From Bacteroidota bacterium (GTDB lineage Bacteria > Bacteroidota > Bacteroidia > Chitinophagales > Chitinophagaceae), in assembly GCA_026391455.1 (NCBI GenBank), contig JAPLEH010000033.1, positions 62,001-126,000 on the forward strand: 64,000 bases of DNA, in the 5' to 3' direction. The notes under the pieces are model-generated. The model made no database searches. It was not told the DNA's origin and worked only from the letters and a program-made list of their open reading frames with translations. Both the position numbers and the translations under genes were made by a program. Shown in pieces: positions 25,898 to 34,790 of the stretch (position 1 is the stretch's first letter; every line of letters begins with the position of its first letter).

Positions 25898-28366
25898 ATG
25901 AAAATGGAAAATATCCAACTGATACAAGAAGTATTCACTACACTTGGTTATCCGTTGCTGTCGGAAGAAGACAATCATAAGGCCGTGCCTATAAATGTTT
26001 ATTATAGAAACAATCCCGACGGGTCTGTACGGTGGGTGTGGCCCGTAAGCCAGCACAGGCCTCAGGTACTGCGTTTTTATAACACGGCTTCCCGCAGGGC
26101 AAGGATACTGGCTGCTATTATCCGGTTATTATTTTTCCTGCGCTTATCTGGTTTGTTTGCTTCCGGAAAAGCAACCCTTTACCTGCGTAGTGGCCACTTA
26201 GCGCAATTGGAGGAACGTTATGGCAGAAACTGGGCGCTGTTCACCGGCACCGCAGGATTGAACCGCTCTGCGTTGCTGTATGCAAGCGATTTATTTCATA
26301 AGATTCCATTGGGTGAGTATGCGTTGCCGCTGCTGATCAATGAATACCGGCAACACCGGCATTGGAAAAATTTTCGTTTTGCACATACGGAGATTGCCGC
26401 AGCCTCGCTCCGGGGAATTGTGCTTACCCAGAAGGATATTTCAGGAAATGGGAAACGCAGTGAATACCTGACCAGTTTGCATTGGAATACAATCCGCGAA
26501 TTAAGTGAGACCAATCTCTGCACACTTCCATTGAAAGTAATACCGCAATGGAAAGAATTGGATGAAAAACTGGACAGTATCGAAAATAAAAGGCATCCGA
26601 TGGTGCCACCCGGACTTGTAAAAAAATTGCGGATGCTTAAAGCGTCGCTCGATCCGGATGCCATGGTGACTGCCGGGTATGCACATGGTGATTTTACCCC
26701 CTGGAATATTTATGTGAAAAAGGATAAACTCGCTCTGATAGACTGGGAGATGGCCGATACCAGTACACCATTACTTTTTGATGCACTGCATTTTATTTAC
26801 CAGCAGGGTGTATTGGTGGAACATTGCACGTACCGTACATTGAAAGCGAAAATCATAAAGCAGTTGGAGCATCCCGAAGCTACACAGTTTATCCGGGAAC
26901 ATGGGATTGATACCGGATTACATCATTGTTTATATATACTCTTTACTGCTGTATATTATTGCAGCAGGTACAGTGAGCAGGATGAATGGCAACCGCAGTT
27001 GCAATGGAGTGTACAGGCCTGGTCGCATGCAGTCGATGATTTTTTAGTACAGCGTTCTGTGCTGCGTCCTCGCCAGGCCTTGATAACGGGGATCATTGAT
27101 TTTCTGCATACAAAACCCTACGCGGCGCTGAAATGGATGGCGGCAGACCCGGCTTCACTTTCTGAAGAATCCGATATGGATATCTGTATCGCACCAGCAA
27201 TGCGAAAGCCGGTGCAACGATTTCTCAAAAACCATTTTTTGGTGGTCAAACAGCGGCGTTCACGCAAATCTTATATGGACAATTACGGTATCTGGCTGGC
27301 TGATCATTCATTTCTGAGTGTGGATATGATCTTCCAATTGAAAAGAAGGCATACCGTGATGATGGATACGGCACCCCTTATTGCTTCTGCAACAATGGAT
27401 GGTGCCGGTGTAAAAGTGCCGGCACCGGAGTATGATTTTACTTATACCTGGTTGTTTTATCTTCTTAATCACGCCTCCATGCCAGTAAAATACCGGCAGC
27501 ATTTCAGTTTCCGCAGTATTACACAGGCCCGTATGCTGAATGAAGGATTTGCCTGGAAAGAACAGTTGCATATCCGTAATTACCGGGAATTATTTTATTA
27601 TGATGCAGGAATACGAAGTAAAGTAATGGCTTCTCTTTCCGCATTACCTGTGAACAAAAGCTGGAGACAATGGAGAAACCGCATCCTCTTTATTCTGGAT
27701 TCTATGCGGGGGTGGATTTCCCGCAGGGGTTTTATCATCACATTCAGTGGTGTGGATGGTGCAGGTAAATCAACAGTTATTGAGAAAGTGCGCCAGCAGA
27801 TAGAAAAAAGATACCGGCGAAAGACCGTGGTATTGCGTCATCGCCCTGCTGTGCTTCCTATGCTCAGTGCTTGGAAAGAAGGAAAGCAGGCCGCTGAGCA
27901 ACGCGCCGCCACTCGTTTGCCCCGGCAGGGTAACAACAATAATCTATTCTCCTCCTTACTCCGGTTCGGCTATTATTATGCGGATTATCTGGCCGGTCAG
28001 TTTGTAGTGCAGGTGAAATATGTATGGAGGGGCTATGTGGTATTGTATGACCGCTATTATTTTGATTTTATACAAGATGGTAAACGGAGCAATATCGTAT
28101 TGCCGTACTGGCTTACCCGATCCTGGTATGCATTGCTGCTGAAACCTTCCTATAATTTTTTCCTCTATGCAGAAGCCGAAACGATACTGCAACGGAAAAA
28201 GGAACTGGATAAGCGAACCATCCTGGAACTTACCCGAAACTATCTTCGCCTGTTTGGACGCCTTGGCAAAACGTATCGCCACTCTAAATACATCGCTATC
28301 CGGAATGAACAACTTCCGGAAACATTGCAAACCATTTTTGAACATATTAAGGCAAAGACCGTATGA
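25898..28366 (+). CDS. Three-domain fusion: APH-like kinase, nucleotidyltransferase-like domain, thymidylate-kinase-like P-loop kinase
   Basis: 822 residues from the ATG at 25898; the frame is open from 25706, but that part covers an activator site and a promoter-like element and has odd composition. Domain 1 (about 1-370) has the aminoglycoside-phosphotransferase catalytic loop HGDFTPWN (His263) and metal-binding Asp282 in LIDWEMAD. Domain 2 (about 385-560) has SDMDICI (Asp426 and Asp428) like minimal nucleotidyltransferases. Domain 3 (about 610-822) has P-loop GVDGAGKST (618-626) and LYDRYYFD as in thymidylate kinases. Its place between the polymerase and glycosyltransferase genes suggests phosphate or nucleotide decoration of the glycan or a sugar-activation role; this is inference. 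The next gene overlaps its stop by four bases. Confidence 0.8.
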   Translation: MKMENIQLIQEVFTTLGYPLLSEEDNHKAVPINVYYRNNPDGSVRWVWPVSQHRPQVLRFYNTASRRARILAAIIRLLFFLRLSGLFASGKATLYLRSGHLAQLEERYGRNWALFTGTAGLNRSALLYASDLFHKIPLGEYALPLLINEYRQHRHWKNFRFAHTEIAAASLRGIVLTQKDISGNGKRSEYLTSLHWNTIRELSETNLCTLPLKVIPQWKELDEKLDSIENKRHPMVPPGLVKKLRMLKASLDPDAMVTAGYAHGDFTPWNIYVKKDKLALIDWEMADTSTPLLFDALHFIYQQGVLVEHCTYRTLKAKIIKQLEHPEATQFIREHGIDTGLHHCLYILFTAVYYCSRYSEQDEWQPQLQWSVQAWSHAVDDFLVQRSVLRPRQALITGIIDFLHTKPYAALKWMAADPASLSEESDMDICIAPAMRKPVQRFLKNHFLVVKQRRSRKSYMDNYGIWLADHSFLSVDMIFQLKRRHTVMMDTAPLIASATMDGAGVKVPAPEYDFTYTWLFYLLNHASMPVKYRQHFSFRSITQARMLNEGFAWKEQLHIRNYRELFYYDAGIRSKVMASLSALPVNKSWRQWRNRILFILDSMRGWISRRGFIITFSGVDGAGKSTVIEKVRQQIEKRYRRKTVVLRHRPAVLPMLSAWKEGKQAAEQRAATRLPRQGNNNNLFSSLLRFGYYYADYLAGQFVVQVKYVWRGYVVLYDRYYFDFIQDGKRSNIVLPYWLTRSWYALLLKPSYNFFLYAEAETILQRKKELDKRTILELTRNYLRLFGRLGKTYRHSKYIAIRNEQLPETLQTIFEHIKAKTV

Positions 28367-29682
28367 AAACGATATTGATCACCGCTTATGCAGTAAATCC
28401 GTATAAAGGCTCGGAAGAAGGTACGGGCTGGAATTTAATTTGCCAGGCCGCTTCCATATCCCGGGTCATCGCTGTAACCCGAAAAAACAACCGGCAGGAT
28501 ATCGAAAGATATATCTCAGAACAGGGAAGCCATTCTTCTCTTTGGGAGCAAATTGATTTTCGCTACTTCGATCTTCCAAAGTGGATGATTCGTTGGAAAA
28601 AAGGGCCACTGCTTTCTGCATTGTATTTCTATATGTGGCAATTTTTTGTAGCCTGCTGGTTAAAGCGGAAAAAACTCTCTTTTGATATTGCACATAGTTT
28701 GAATTTTCACAGTAACTGGACACCATCTTTTCTGTGGATGCTCGGCAAACCTTTTGTGTGGGGGCCCGTGGGCAACCATCCGCTCATCTCTTCTCAATAC
28801 ATAAAGGGTGTATATGGATGGGGGGCCTGGTGTAAAGACCGTTGCTTATGGATACTCAAATGCATGTTTTGGTACACAGATCCTTTTCTCTATATCTGCC
28901 GCAAAAAAGCAAAGAAGGTGTTTTGTGTGAATACACAATCCATCGCTAAGTTGCGGCTGCCCGCACATAAAGCCGTATTCATGCCGGCGGTTGCTTCGGA
29001 GTTGCCGGACCTCACTACGCCTAAGGGTACGGATTCATTTACTATTTTATCTGCAGCCCGTTTTGTGCCATTGAAAGGCTTTGATTTAACCATTCGCGCC
29101 TTCGCAAAATTTTATCACGCATTGGATCCGGCAGGAAAGTCAAGGGCCAGATTGTTGCTCATCGGTACCGGACCCTGTAAAGCATTATTGCACCGGATTA
29201 TTAAGGAAGAGAATATTGCCATAGCTGCTTCGATAGTAGCATGGAAGCCGCGCAAGGAAGTCATTGCCCTATTTCGTCAATCATCGGCCTTTTTGTTTCC
29301 TTCGCACGAAGGGGCAGGGATGGTTGTGGCGGAAGCATTGAGTTATCAATTGCCGGTGCTTTGTCTCGATAATTATGGGCCCGGAGAATATGTGCATCCC
29401 GAAAGCCAGCTTCGGGTCAGGCAGGGCAATTACCAGGATACGGTAGATGAACTGGCAGCGAAATTATCCCGGCTATATCATGATCAGGCTTTTTATCAAC
29501 AGGAGCAAACATTGGCCGGTATACGCTATCAGGAACTTTTCCGCTGGGATATTAAGGGAGAATTGATGGAACAGGTGTATAATGAAATTGCGCCCGCTGC
29601 AACGAAATCAAACATTCAATCAGTTATTACCGTGTCAACCTATGAAGAAAAAACGCATACTGGCATTACACCTGCTCAATGA
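28363..29682 (+). CDS. GT4 glycosyltransferase
   Basis: 439 residues. The start (ILITAYAVNPYKGSEEGTGW) carries the N-terminal glycine-rich loop of bacteroidete GT4 enzymes; the C-terminal half has ILSAARFVPLKGFDLTIRAF and the E-x7-E region FPSHEGAGMVVAEALSYQLP. A membrane-near aromatic patch (about 75-105, LYFYMWQFFVACWL) may bind the inner membrane. The gene overlaps the fusion gene by four bases and the following glycosyltransferase by about 41, so it is firmly inside the operon. Sugar specificity is unknown. Confidence 0.88.
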   Translation: MKTILITAYAVNPYKGSEEGTGWNLICQAASISRVIAVTRKNNRQDIERYISEQGSHSSLWEQIDFRYFDLPKWMIRWKKGPLLSALYFYMWQFFVACWLKRKKLSFDIAHSLNFHSNWTPSFLWMLGKPFVWGPVGNHPLISSQYIKGVYGWGAWCKDRCLWILKCMFWYTDPFLYICRKKAKKVFCVNTQSIAKLRLPAHKAVFMPAVASELPDLTTPKGTDSFTILSAARFVPLKGFDLTIRAFAKFYHALDPAGKSRARLLLIGTGPCKALLHRIIKEENIAIAASIVAWKPRKEVIALFRQSSAFLFPSHEGAGMVVAEALSYQLPVLCLDNYGPGEYVHPESQLRVRQGNYQDTVDELAAKLSRLYHDQAFYQQEQTLAGIRYQELFRWDIKGELMEQVYNEIAPAATKSNIQSVITVSTYEEKTHTGITPAQ

Positions 29683-30811
29683 TTACAGCGGAAGCCCGTT
29701 CGTATTGCGCCAATCGCTGGAAGCATTATTAAAGGACGGATATAGTATTGACCTGTTTACGGCCACACCAACCGGCGAGGGGTTTCTCAGTAATCTGTAT
29801 GGCGTGAAACAACATCATCTTTTTTATAAATGGAGCCGCAATAAACTGGTTACCCTGTTTTATTTTTTATGCAGTCAGTTCCTGTTGTTTTTCCGGATAC
29901 TATGGTATGCAAGAAAACAGGATATGGTATATATCAATTCATTGCTGCCTTTCGGCGGCGCATTAGCAGGCCGGTGTCGTGGATGCAAAGTGGTCTATCA
30001 CATACATGAAGTGTCGATAAAACCATTATTATTGAAACGTTGGTTATTGTTTGTAGCAAACAACACTGCCCATACCGGCATTTTTGTATCAAAGGACCTG
30101 TGGCAACGTACCGCTTTCCGGAAACCATTCCAGGTCATCTACAATGCATTGCCAGTTCCTTTTACACAGAAGGCGATTGCCCATCATGCTGTTACCACCG
30201 GTTTGCCTTTCACCGTATTAATGGCCTGCTCGCTAAAGAAATACAAAGGAGTGGATGAACTGATAAAATGTGCTATTCGTATGCCAGTATTGCGGTTTAT
30301 TCTGGTGCTCAACGCAAATACGGCAGCTATCCGTTCTTATTTCGGGGAAACCATTTTGCCTGAGAACATAGAAATAGTTCCTGCCTGTAAAGACCTGCAT
30401 CCGTATTATCAGGAGGCCGATCTGGTGATGAACCTGTCTTTACCGGAAGCATGGATCGAAACTTTTGGGATGACTATTCTGGAAGCTATGTATTATAAAA
30501 TACCGGTCATTATTCCTCCGGTTGGCGGCATCACTGAACTGGTTACAGATGGGGTAGAGGGTTTTCATGTACATGCGGCGGATACCGACACGCTATGTAT
30601 GCGGTTAGAACAGTTATCAAGCAGGGGTAAACGATATCAGGAGTTCTCGGCAAATGCATTTGCAAAAGCACAAAATTTTTCTCAGGAACAGTTCAGTCAG
30701 GCTATCATTGGATTGTTTGCTTCCATCGGGATAACTGATATCAATAGCGGCCAACGCAAATATTACCGGTTGCCATTATTCGGAAAGCGTGTCCCAAATA
30801 TGGAAAAATAA
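29642..30811 (+). CDS. GT4 glycosyltransferase
   Basis: 389 residues from the ATG at 29642 (MKKKRILALHLLNDYSG); an earlier in-frame ATG at 29582 lies inside the upstream gene and adds an unlikely leader. The C-terminal half has the GT4 pattern (VLMACSLKKYKGVDELIKCA, then PEAWIETFGMTILEAMYYKIPVI with the two glutamates). A hydrophobic stretch (about 60-90, LVTLFYFLCSQFLLFFRILWY) is a probable membrane anchor. An activator-like inverted-repeat pair spans the end of this gene (30771-30805). Confidence 0.87.
   Translation: MKKKRILALHLLNDYSGSPFVLRQSLEALLKDGYSIDLFTATPTGEGFLSNLYGVKQHHLFYKWSRNKLVTLFYFLCSQFLLFFRILWYARKQDMVYINSLLPFGGALAGRCRGCKVVYHIHEVSIKPLLLKRWLLFVANNTAHTGIFVSKDLWQRTAFRKPFQVIYNALPVPFTQKAIAHHAVTTGLPFTVLMACSLKKYKGVDELIKCAIRMPVLRFILVLNANTAAIRSYFGETILPENIEIVPACKDLHPYYQEADLVMNLSLPEAWIETFGMTILEAMYYKIPVIIPPVGGITELVTDGVEGFHVHAADTDTLCMRLEQLSSRGKRYQEFSANAFAKAQNFSQEQFSQAIIGLFASIGITDINSGQRKYYRLPLFGKRVPNMEK
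30771..30805. promoter_or_regulatory. Tandem activator sites TGCC-N7-GGAA and GTCC-N7-GGAA
   Basis: TGCCATTATTCGGAA (30771-30785) and GTCCCAAATATGGAA (30791-30805) each differ from TTCC-N7-GGAA by one base and are centred 20 bp apart. They lie 81 and 61 bp before the GG of the next promoter, the same geometry as at 18501-18535, although they fall within the end of a coding region. Confidence 0.52.
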
Positions 30812-30857
30812 AAAGCATAGTAATTACTAAGTACTTCTTTTACAATGCCATTGATAA

Positions 30858-30873
30858 CGGCACGTAAATAGCG
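30858..30873 (+). promoter_or_regulatory. Sigma-54-type promoter before the DUF1972 glycosyltransferase
   Basis: CGGCACGTAAATAGC has GG at 30859-30860, ten bases, GC at 30871-30872, and the full GGCACG core. Transcription would start near 30884, 17 bases before the ATG. Confidence 0.6.
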
Positions 30874-30900
30874 ATAAAGAAAAAAACGAAAATAATAAAC

Positions 30901-32115
30901 ATGTCACGCAAAAAAAGAATTGCTATAATAGGTACGGCGGGTATACCGGCCAGGTATGGAGGATTTGAAACATTGGCTGAGCAACTGGTTCGGCAACTTG
31001 GCGACAAGTATGCGATCACCGTTTATTGCCCCGGGCCAAAATATACAAAGGAAGAACGTAAAACATCTTTTCAATCGGCCCGTTTGAAATACCTGCCTCT
31101 CCAGGCCAACGGCTTACAAAGTATTCCCTATGACAGCCTCTCCATTTTACATGCGCTATTTTCTGCTGATGTACTGCTGGTGCTGGGAGTAGCCGGTGCA
31201 TGGCTGCTCCCCTTTGTTAAATTGTTTACCCGCAAAAAGATCATCGTGTCGATCGATGGTATCGAATGGAAACGGGCTAAATGGAATCGCCTCGCCAAAT
31301 GTTATCTGTGGTGGGCCGAAAAGATGGCTGTAAAATATTCACATGCGGATATTTCAGATAATGAATCCATACAGGATTATACGGCTGTCCGGTACACCAG
31401 TCTCAGTCATATTATTGAATACGGAGCAGATCATACTGTACAGGTAACTCCAACAGCTAAAGACAAGGAAGAATATCCATTTTTACACAAACCGTATGCA
31501 TTTAAGGTATGCCGTATAGAGCCGGAGAATAATATTCATCTCGTGCTGGAAGCATTTGCTACAATGCCCGGCTATACGCTGGTGATGATCGGCAACTGGA
31601 AGAACAGTGAGTATGGTTCTTCTCTTTATTTACAATACAGTGGGTATAACAATATTATTTTGATGGATCCGGTGTATGATCAGCGAAAACTGGATGTTAT
31701 CCGGGGCAATGCCTATCTCTATGTGCATGGCCATAGCGCCGGTGGTACCAATCCTTCATTGGTGGAAGCCATGTACCTGGGGCTCCCGGTGCTGGCATTC
31801 GATGTCTCCTATAACCGCACCACCACGGAAGGGAAAGCCTGTTATTTCAAAACGGCGGCAGATATCGCTGCCATTATTGGAAATACTAGACTGGCCGTAT
31901 TACGGGAAAATGGGTTTCGTATGAAAGAAATTGCACACCGCCGTTATACCTGGGAAGTGGTGGCACGCAAATATGATGAACTGGTACAAAGGGTATTGAA
32001 CAATAAAGGAAAGATTCCGGTTACACCGTCGGTTGCAACTATACCTGCGGAGCAATTGATCTCGTATGAATTGGCACACCTGCAGGCTCCTACACCCTTT
32101 TATGAAAAAAGATAA
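30901..32115 (+). CDS. DUF1972-type (rhamnosyltransferase-like) GT4 glycosyltransferase
   Basis: 404 residues. The N-terminus IAIIGTAGIPARYGGFETLAEQL is the DUF1972 signature seen in Cps2T-like beta-1,4-rhamnosyltransferases that often add the second sugar of a capsular repeat. The VSIDGIEWKRAKWNRLAK segment also fits. The C-terminal GT4 half has CRIEPENNIHLVLEAF and GHSAGGTNPSLVEAMYLG. It sits beside the WecA-like initiating transferase, consistent with acting early on the lipid-linked intermediate. It starts a sub-operon with its own sigma-54-like promoter. Confidence 0.87.
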   Translation: MSRKKRIAIIGTAGIPARYGGFETLAEQLVRQLGDKYAITVYCPGPKYTKEERKTSFQSARLKYLPLQANGLQSIPYDSLSILHALFSADVLLVLGVAGAWLLPFVKLFTRKKIIVSIDGIEWKRAKWNRLAKCYLWWAEKMAVKYSHADISDNESIQDYTAVRYTSLSHIIEYGADHTVQVTPTAKDKEEYPFLHKPYAFKVCRIEPENNIHLVLEAFATMPGYTLVMIGNWKNSEYGSSLYLQYSGYNNIILMDPVYDQRKLDVIRGNAYLYVHGHSAGGTNPSLVEAMYLGLPVLAFDVSYNRTTTEGKACYFKTAADIAAIIGNTRLAVLRENGFRMKEIAHRRYTWEVVARKYDELVQRVLNNKGKIPVTPSVATIPAEQLISYELAHLQAPTPFYEKR

Positions 32116-32134
32116 ATAGTTAATTTGATTTATT

Positions 32135-33220
32135 ATGAATAGTATGATCTATACAATTCTTCAGGCAATGTTCGCTTCCATGATCGCTGGTGGCCTTGCC
32201 ATTGCGTTGCTGCGTAAATACAGCAGGTACATCGGATTGATTGATAAGCCGGGCAAACGGAAAGTACACCAACAACCGGTACCGGTGGTGGGAGGAATCG
32301 CCATCATTACCGGCACAATAGCCGGCCTGCTTACCACTCATCACGCCAATCTTTTACTACAGACGTTGCCTGCACTCGCAGGGGGATGCCTGTTGTTGTT
32401 TGTTACGGGTGTCTCCGATGACCGCTTCAATATTAAACCCCGCTATCGTTTACTGCTGCAACTTGGTTGTGCTGCTTTAGTAGCTGCAAGTGGCATTCGT
32501 ATCACCTCATTATTTGGAGTATTGGGAATAGACGAAATGAATACCATAGGACAATACATCCTGACCATAGTAGTGATTACGGGTGTTACCAATGCCTTCA
32601 ATTTAATTGATGGCATAGACGGGCTTGCGGGAGGGTTGGCCATCATCAACCTGTCTTTGCTTGCCGTGTTGAGTTATTGGCTCCAGCAATATGTACTTTT
32701 TGTATTACTCATCACCACTTGCGGCGCAGTATTCATTTTTTTACGGAGCAATGTTCATCCTGCACGGATCTTTATGGGCGACGGAGGTTCGCTGGTACTC
32801 GGTTTCCTCATGGCTGTCGCAGGGATATTATTGGTAAAGGAAGAACAATTGTATGTGAGAAGAGAAGATGCGAGGGCATTGGTACTGGTGCCAGCCATGC
32901 TGGCCCTGCCGGTATTTGATTCCCTTCGGGTTTATGCCGGCCGGCTACTACGGGGAGGTTCACCGTTTCAGGCAGATAAAACCCATTTACACCATTTGTT
33001 TCTGGGATTGGGTTTTACTCACCGAAAAGCAACTATGACGATTTGTGGTATTCAGGTACTGTTGATCCTGATCGCCATGCTGGTTTTCCGGATGATGGAT
33101 TTTCAATGGACAATGGTTCTGATGGCAAGTGCCTATTTACTGATATGCAGCTTTTTGAAGGGCTATATCAGCCTCCAAAAATGGACCCAAACGATCCGGA
33201 AAATGGAAGGCGTAAATTGA
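32135..33220 (+). CDS. WecA/MraY-family undecaprenyl-phosphate sugar-1-phosphate transferase
   Basis: 361 residues with about ten membrane spans. Polyprenyl-phosphate N-acetylhexosamine transferase motifs are all present: DKPGKRKVHQQPVPVVGG near the start, LIDGIDGLAGGLA (Asp159, Asp162), ARIFMGDGGSLVLGF (Asp216) and the HLHHLFLGLG histidine motif near residue 290. It loads the first sugar phosphate on undecaprenyl phosphate and so begins repeat-unit synthesis. It follows the DUF1972 enzyme by 19 bases. A second, unrelated initiating transferase lies at the left edge of the window. Confidence 0.9.
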   Translation: MNSMIYTILQAMFASMIAGGLAIALLRKYSRYIGLIDKPGKRKVHQQPVPVVGGIAIITGTIAGLLTTHHANLLLQTLPALAGGCLLLFVTGVSDDRFNIKPRYRLLLQLGCAALVAASGIRITSLFGVLGIDEMNTIGQYILTIVVITGVTNAFNLIDGIDGLAGGLAIINLSLLAVLSYWLQQYVLFVLLITTCGAVFIFLRSNVHPARIFMGDGGSLVLGFLMAVAGILLVKEEQLYVRREDARALVLVPAMLALPVFDSLRVYAGRLLRGGSPFQADKTHLHHLFLGLGFTHRKATMTICGIQVLLILIAMLVFRMMDFQWTMVLMASAYLLICSFLKGYISLQKWTQTIRKMEGVN

Positions 33221-33277
33221 ACTAATTAGTTTTGTTTATGTGTTTATACTAGTTTTTCAAATGAACTTGAATAAGGG

Positions 33278-33292
33278 TTCCATTTTTTGGAA
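33278..33292. promoter_or_regulatory. Upstream activator site TTCCATTTTTTGGAA before the activator gene
   Basis: A perfect TTCC-N7-GGAA site ends 35 bases before the start of the sigma-54 activator gene. No -24/-12 promoter lies between, so it may be an autoregulatory (repressing) site rather than an enhancer. A looser repeat TTCAA-N6-TTGAA precedes it at 33256-33271. Confidence 0.5.
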
Positions 33293-33327
33293 TATCTGAC
33301 TATATTGAGGCTGAAAAACCACCAGCC

Positions 33328-34686
33328 ATGGACATGTATAAAATATTTATTGTAGAGGACGACCCCTGGTATGGCGAAATACTCGAATATCATCTCTCGC
33401 TCAATCCGGACTACCATATCACCCGATTTACAAAAGGGAAAGACCTTATGGCATCCCTTCATCAGAAGCCAGATCTGATCACGATTGATTTTTCATTGCC
33501 TGATTTTACGGGTGATAAATTATATCAGCAAATACGTCAGTATAATGAGCAGTTGCCGGTGATTGTCATCAGCGGTCAGGAGGAGATCAATGTGGCAGTG
33601 AATATGCTCAAAATGGGCGTATCCGATTATCTGATCAAGGATGAAAACACCAAAGATCTGTTGTGGAATGCCGTCATCCGTATTCGCGAAAATGGCCAGT
33701 TGAAAAAAGAGGTGGAGCAACTGAAAGAAGAACTGGGGCAAAAATATTCCTTTGATAAAAGCATAAAAGGCCAGAGCCCGGCGCTGAAGAAGATATTTTC
33801 GCTCATGGAAAAAGCCTCGCGCACCAGTATCAATGTATCGGTCACCGGCGAAACAGGTACGGGCAAGGAACTGGTGGCAAAAGCTATTCATTACAACAGT
33901 GAACGGAAGAAAAAACCCTTCGTAGCAGTAAATATGGCTGCTATTCCCCGCGAGTTGACAGAGAGCGAATTGTTCGGGCATGAGAAAGGAGCTTTCACCG
34001 GGGCCATTGCACGTAAGATTGGTAAGTTTGAAGAAGCGCATGGTGGTACTTTGTTTCTCGATGAGATCGCCGAACTGGATCTGTCGGTACAAAGTAAACT
34101 GCTCCGGGTATTGCAGGAGCGTGAGCTCATACGCGTAGGCGGGCAGGATAAAGTAAAACTCGACATACGACTAATTGCCGCCACGCATAAAGACCTGGCC
34201 GCAGAAGTAAAAAAAGGTACATTCCGGGAAGACCTGTATTACCGGATCATCGGTTTGCCGATCGACTTGCCCCCATTGCGGGAAAGAGATCACGATGTGC
34301 TGATACTGGCCCGGTTCTTTGCAGATGAGTTTACCCGGGAGAATAAAATGCCGGTACTTTCCATTAGTCAGGAAGCAAAAGAAAAATTAATGCAATACAA
34401 TTACCCGGGCAATGTCCGGGAGTTGAAAGCCATGATCGACCTGGCCGCTGTGATGTGTGATGGCAACGAGATACAGGCAGATGATATCAGTTTTCCTGCT
34501 TCGGCCAGTAGTGAATCCTTTACCACCATGGAAAAAACATTGCGTCAGTACAATTGCGATATCATCAGTTACTATCTGAAAAAGTATAATAATGATGTGA
34601 TACTCGTTGCAGATAAACTGGACATTGGCAAGAGTACCATTTATAAAATGATGCAGACTGGTGAATTGAACCGTACAACAGGCTGA
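33328..34686 (+). CDS. Sigma-54-dependent response regulator (NtrC family)
   Basis: 452 residues: a receiver (1-120, phospho-acceptor Asp54, SGQEEINVAVNMLKMGVSDY, Lys in LIKDE), a full AAA+ sigma-54 activation domain (about 145-380) with Walker A GETGTGKE (from residue 174), the sigma-54 contact loop GAFTGA (from 221) and Walker B TLFLDEIAELD, and a Fis-type helix-turn-helix (about 405-445, VADKLDIGKSTIYKMM). It is a complete, apparently active enhancer-binding protein. It lies between the polysaccharide genes and a kinase operon and is the best candidate to bind the TTCC-N7-GGAA sites of this locus. Confidence 0.95.
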   Translation: MDMYKIFIVEDDPWYGEILEYHLSLNPDYHITRFTKGKDLMASLHQKPDLITIDFSLPDFTGDKLYQQIRQYNEQLPVIVISGQEEINVAVNMLKMGVSDYLIKDENTKDLLWNAVIRIRENGQLKKEVEQLKEELGQKYSFDKSIKGQSPALKKIFSLMEKASRTSINVSVTGETGTGKELVAKAIHYNSERKKKPFVAVNMAAIPRELTESELFGHEKGAFTGAIARKIGKFEEAHGGTLFLDEIAELDLSVQSKLLRVLQERELIRVGGQDKVKLDIRLIAATHKDLAAEVKKGTFREDLYYRIIGLPIDLPPLRERDHDVLILARFFADEFTRENKMPVLSISQEAKEKLMQYNYPGNVRELKAMIDLAAVMCDGNEIQADDISFPASASSESFTTMEKTLRQYNCDIISYYLKKYNNDVILVADKLDIGKSTIYKMMQTGELNRTTG

Positions 34687-34690
34687 TTGT

Positions 34691-34725
34691 TTCCATAAGG
34701 AGGACAAAATTTCCGGATTTTGGAA
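34691..34725. promoter_or_regulatory. Tandem activator sites TTCC-N7-GGAC and TTCC-N7-GGAA
   Basis: TTCCATAAGGAGGAC (34691-34705) and TTCCGGATTTTGGAA (34711-34725) are centred exactly 20 bp apart, starting four bases after the activator gene ends and upstream of the receiver-kinase operon. The 20-bp tandem spacing repeats that at 18501 and 30771. Confidence 0.55.
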
Positions 34726-34790
34726 AGCGAAATGGTGTTTTTACGTAGTGCAAGTACTGGCAATCATTCAATTAGCTATCGAAAAATTGC

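Noticed and set aside
33520-34092. 190-codon minus-strand open frame
   Set aside because: Antisense to the sigma-54 activator gene.
34755-34772. TGGCAATCATTCAATT as a sigma-54 promoter
   Set aside because: No GC at the correct -12 spacing; the TGGCAC element at 34791 is better.
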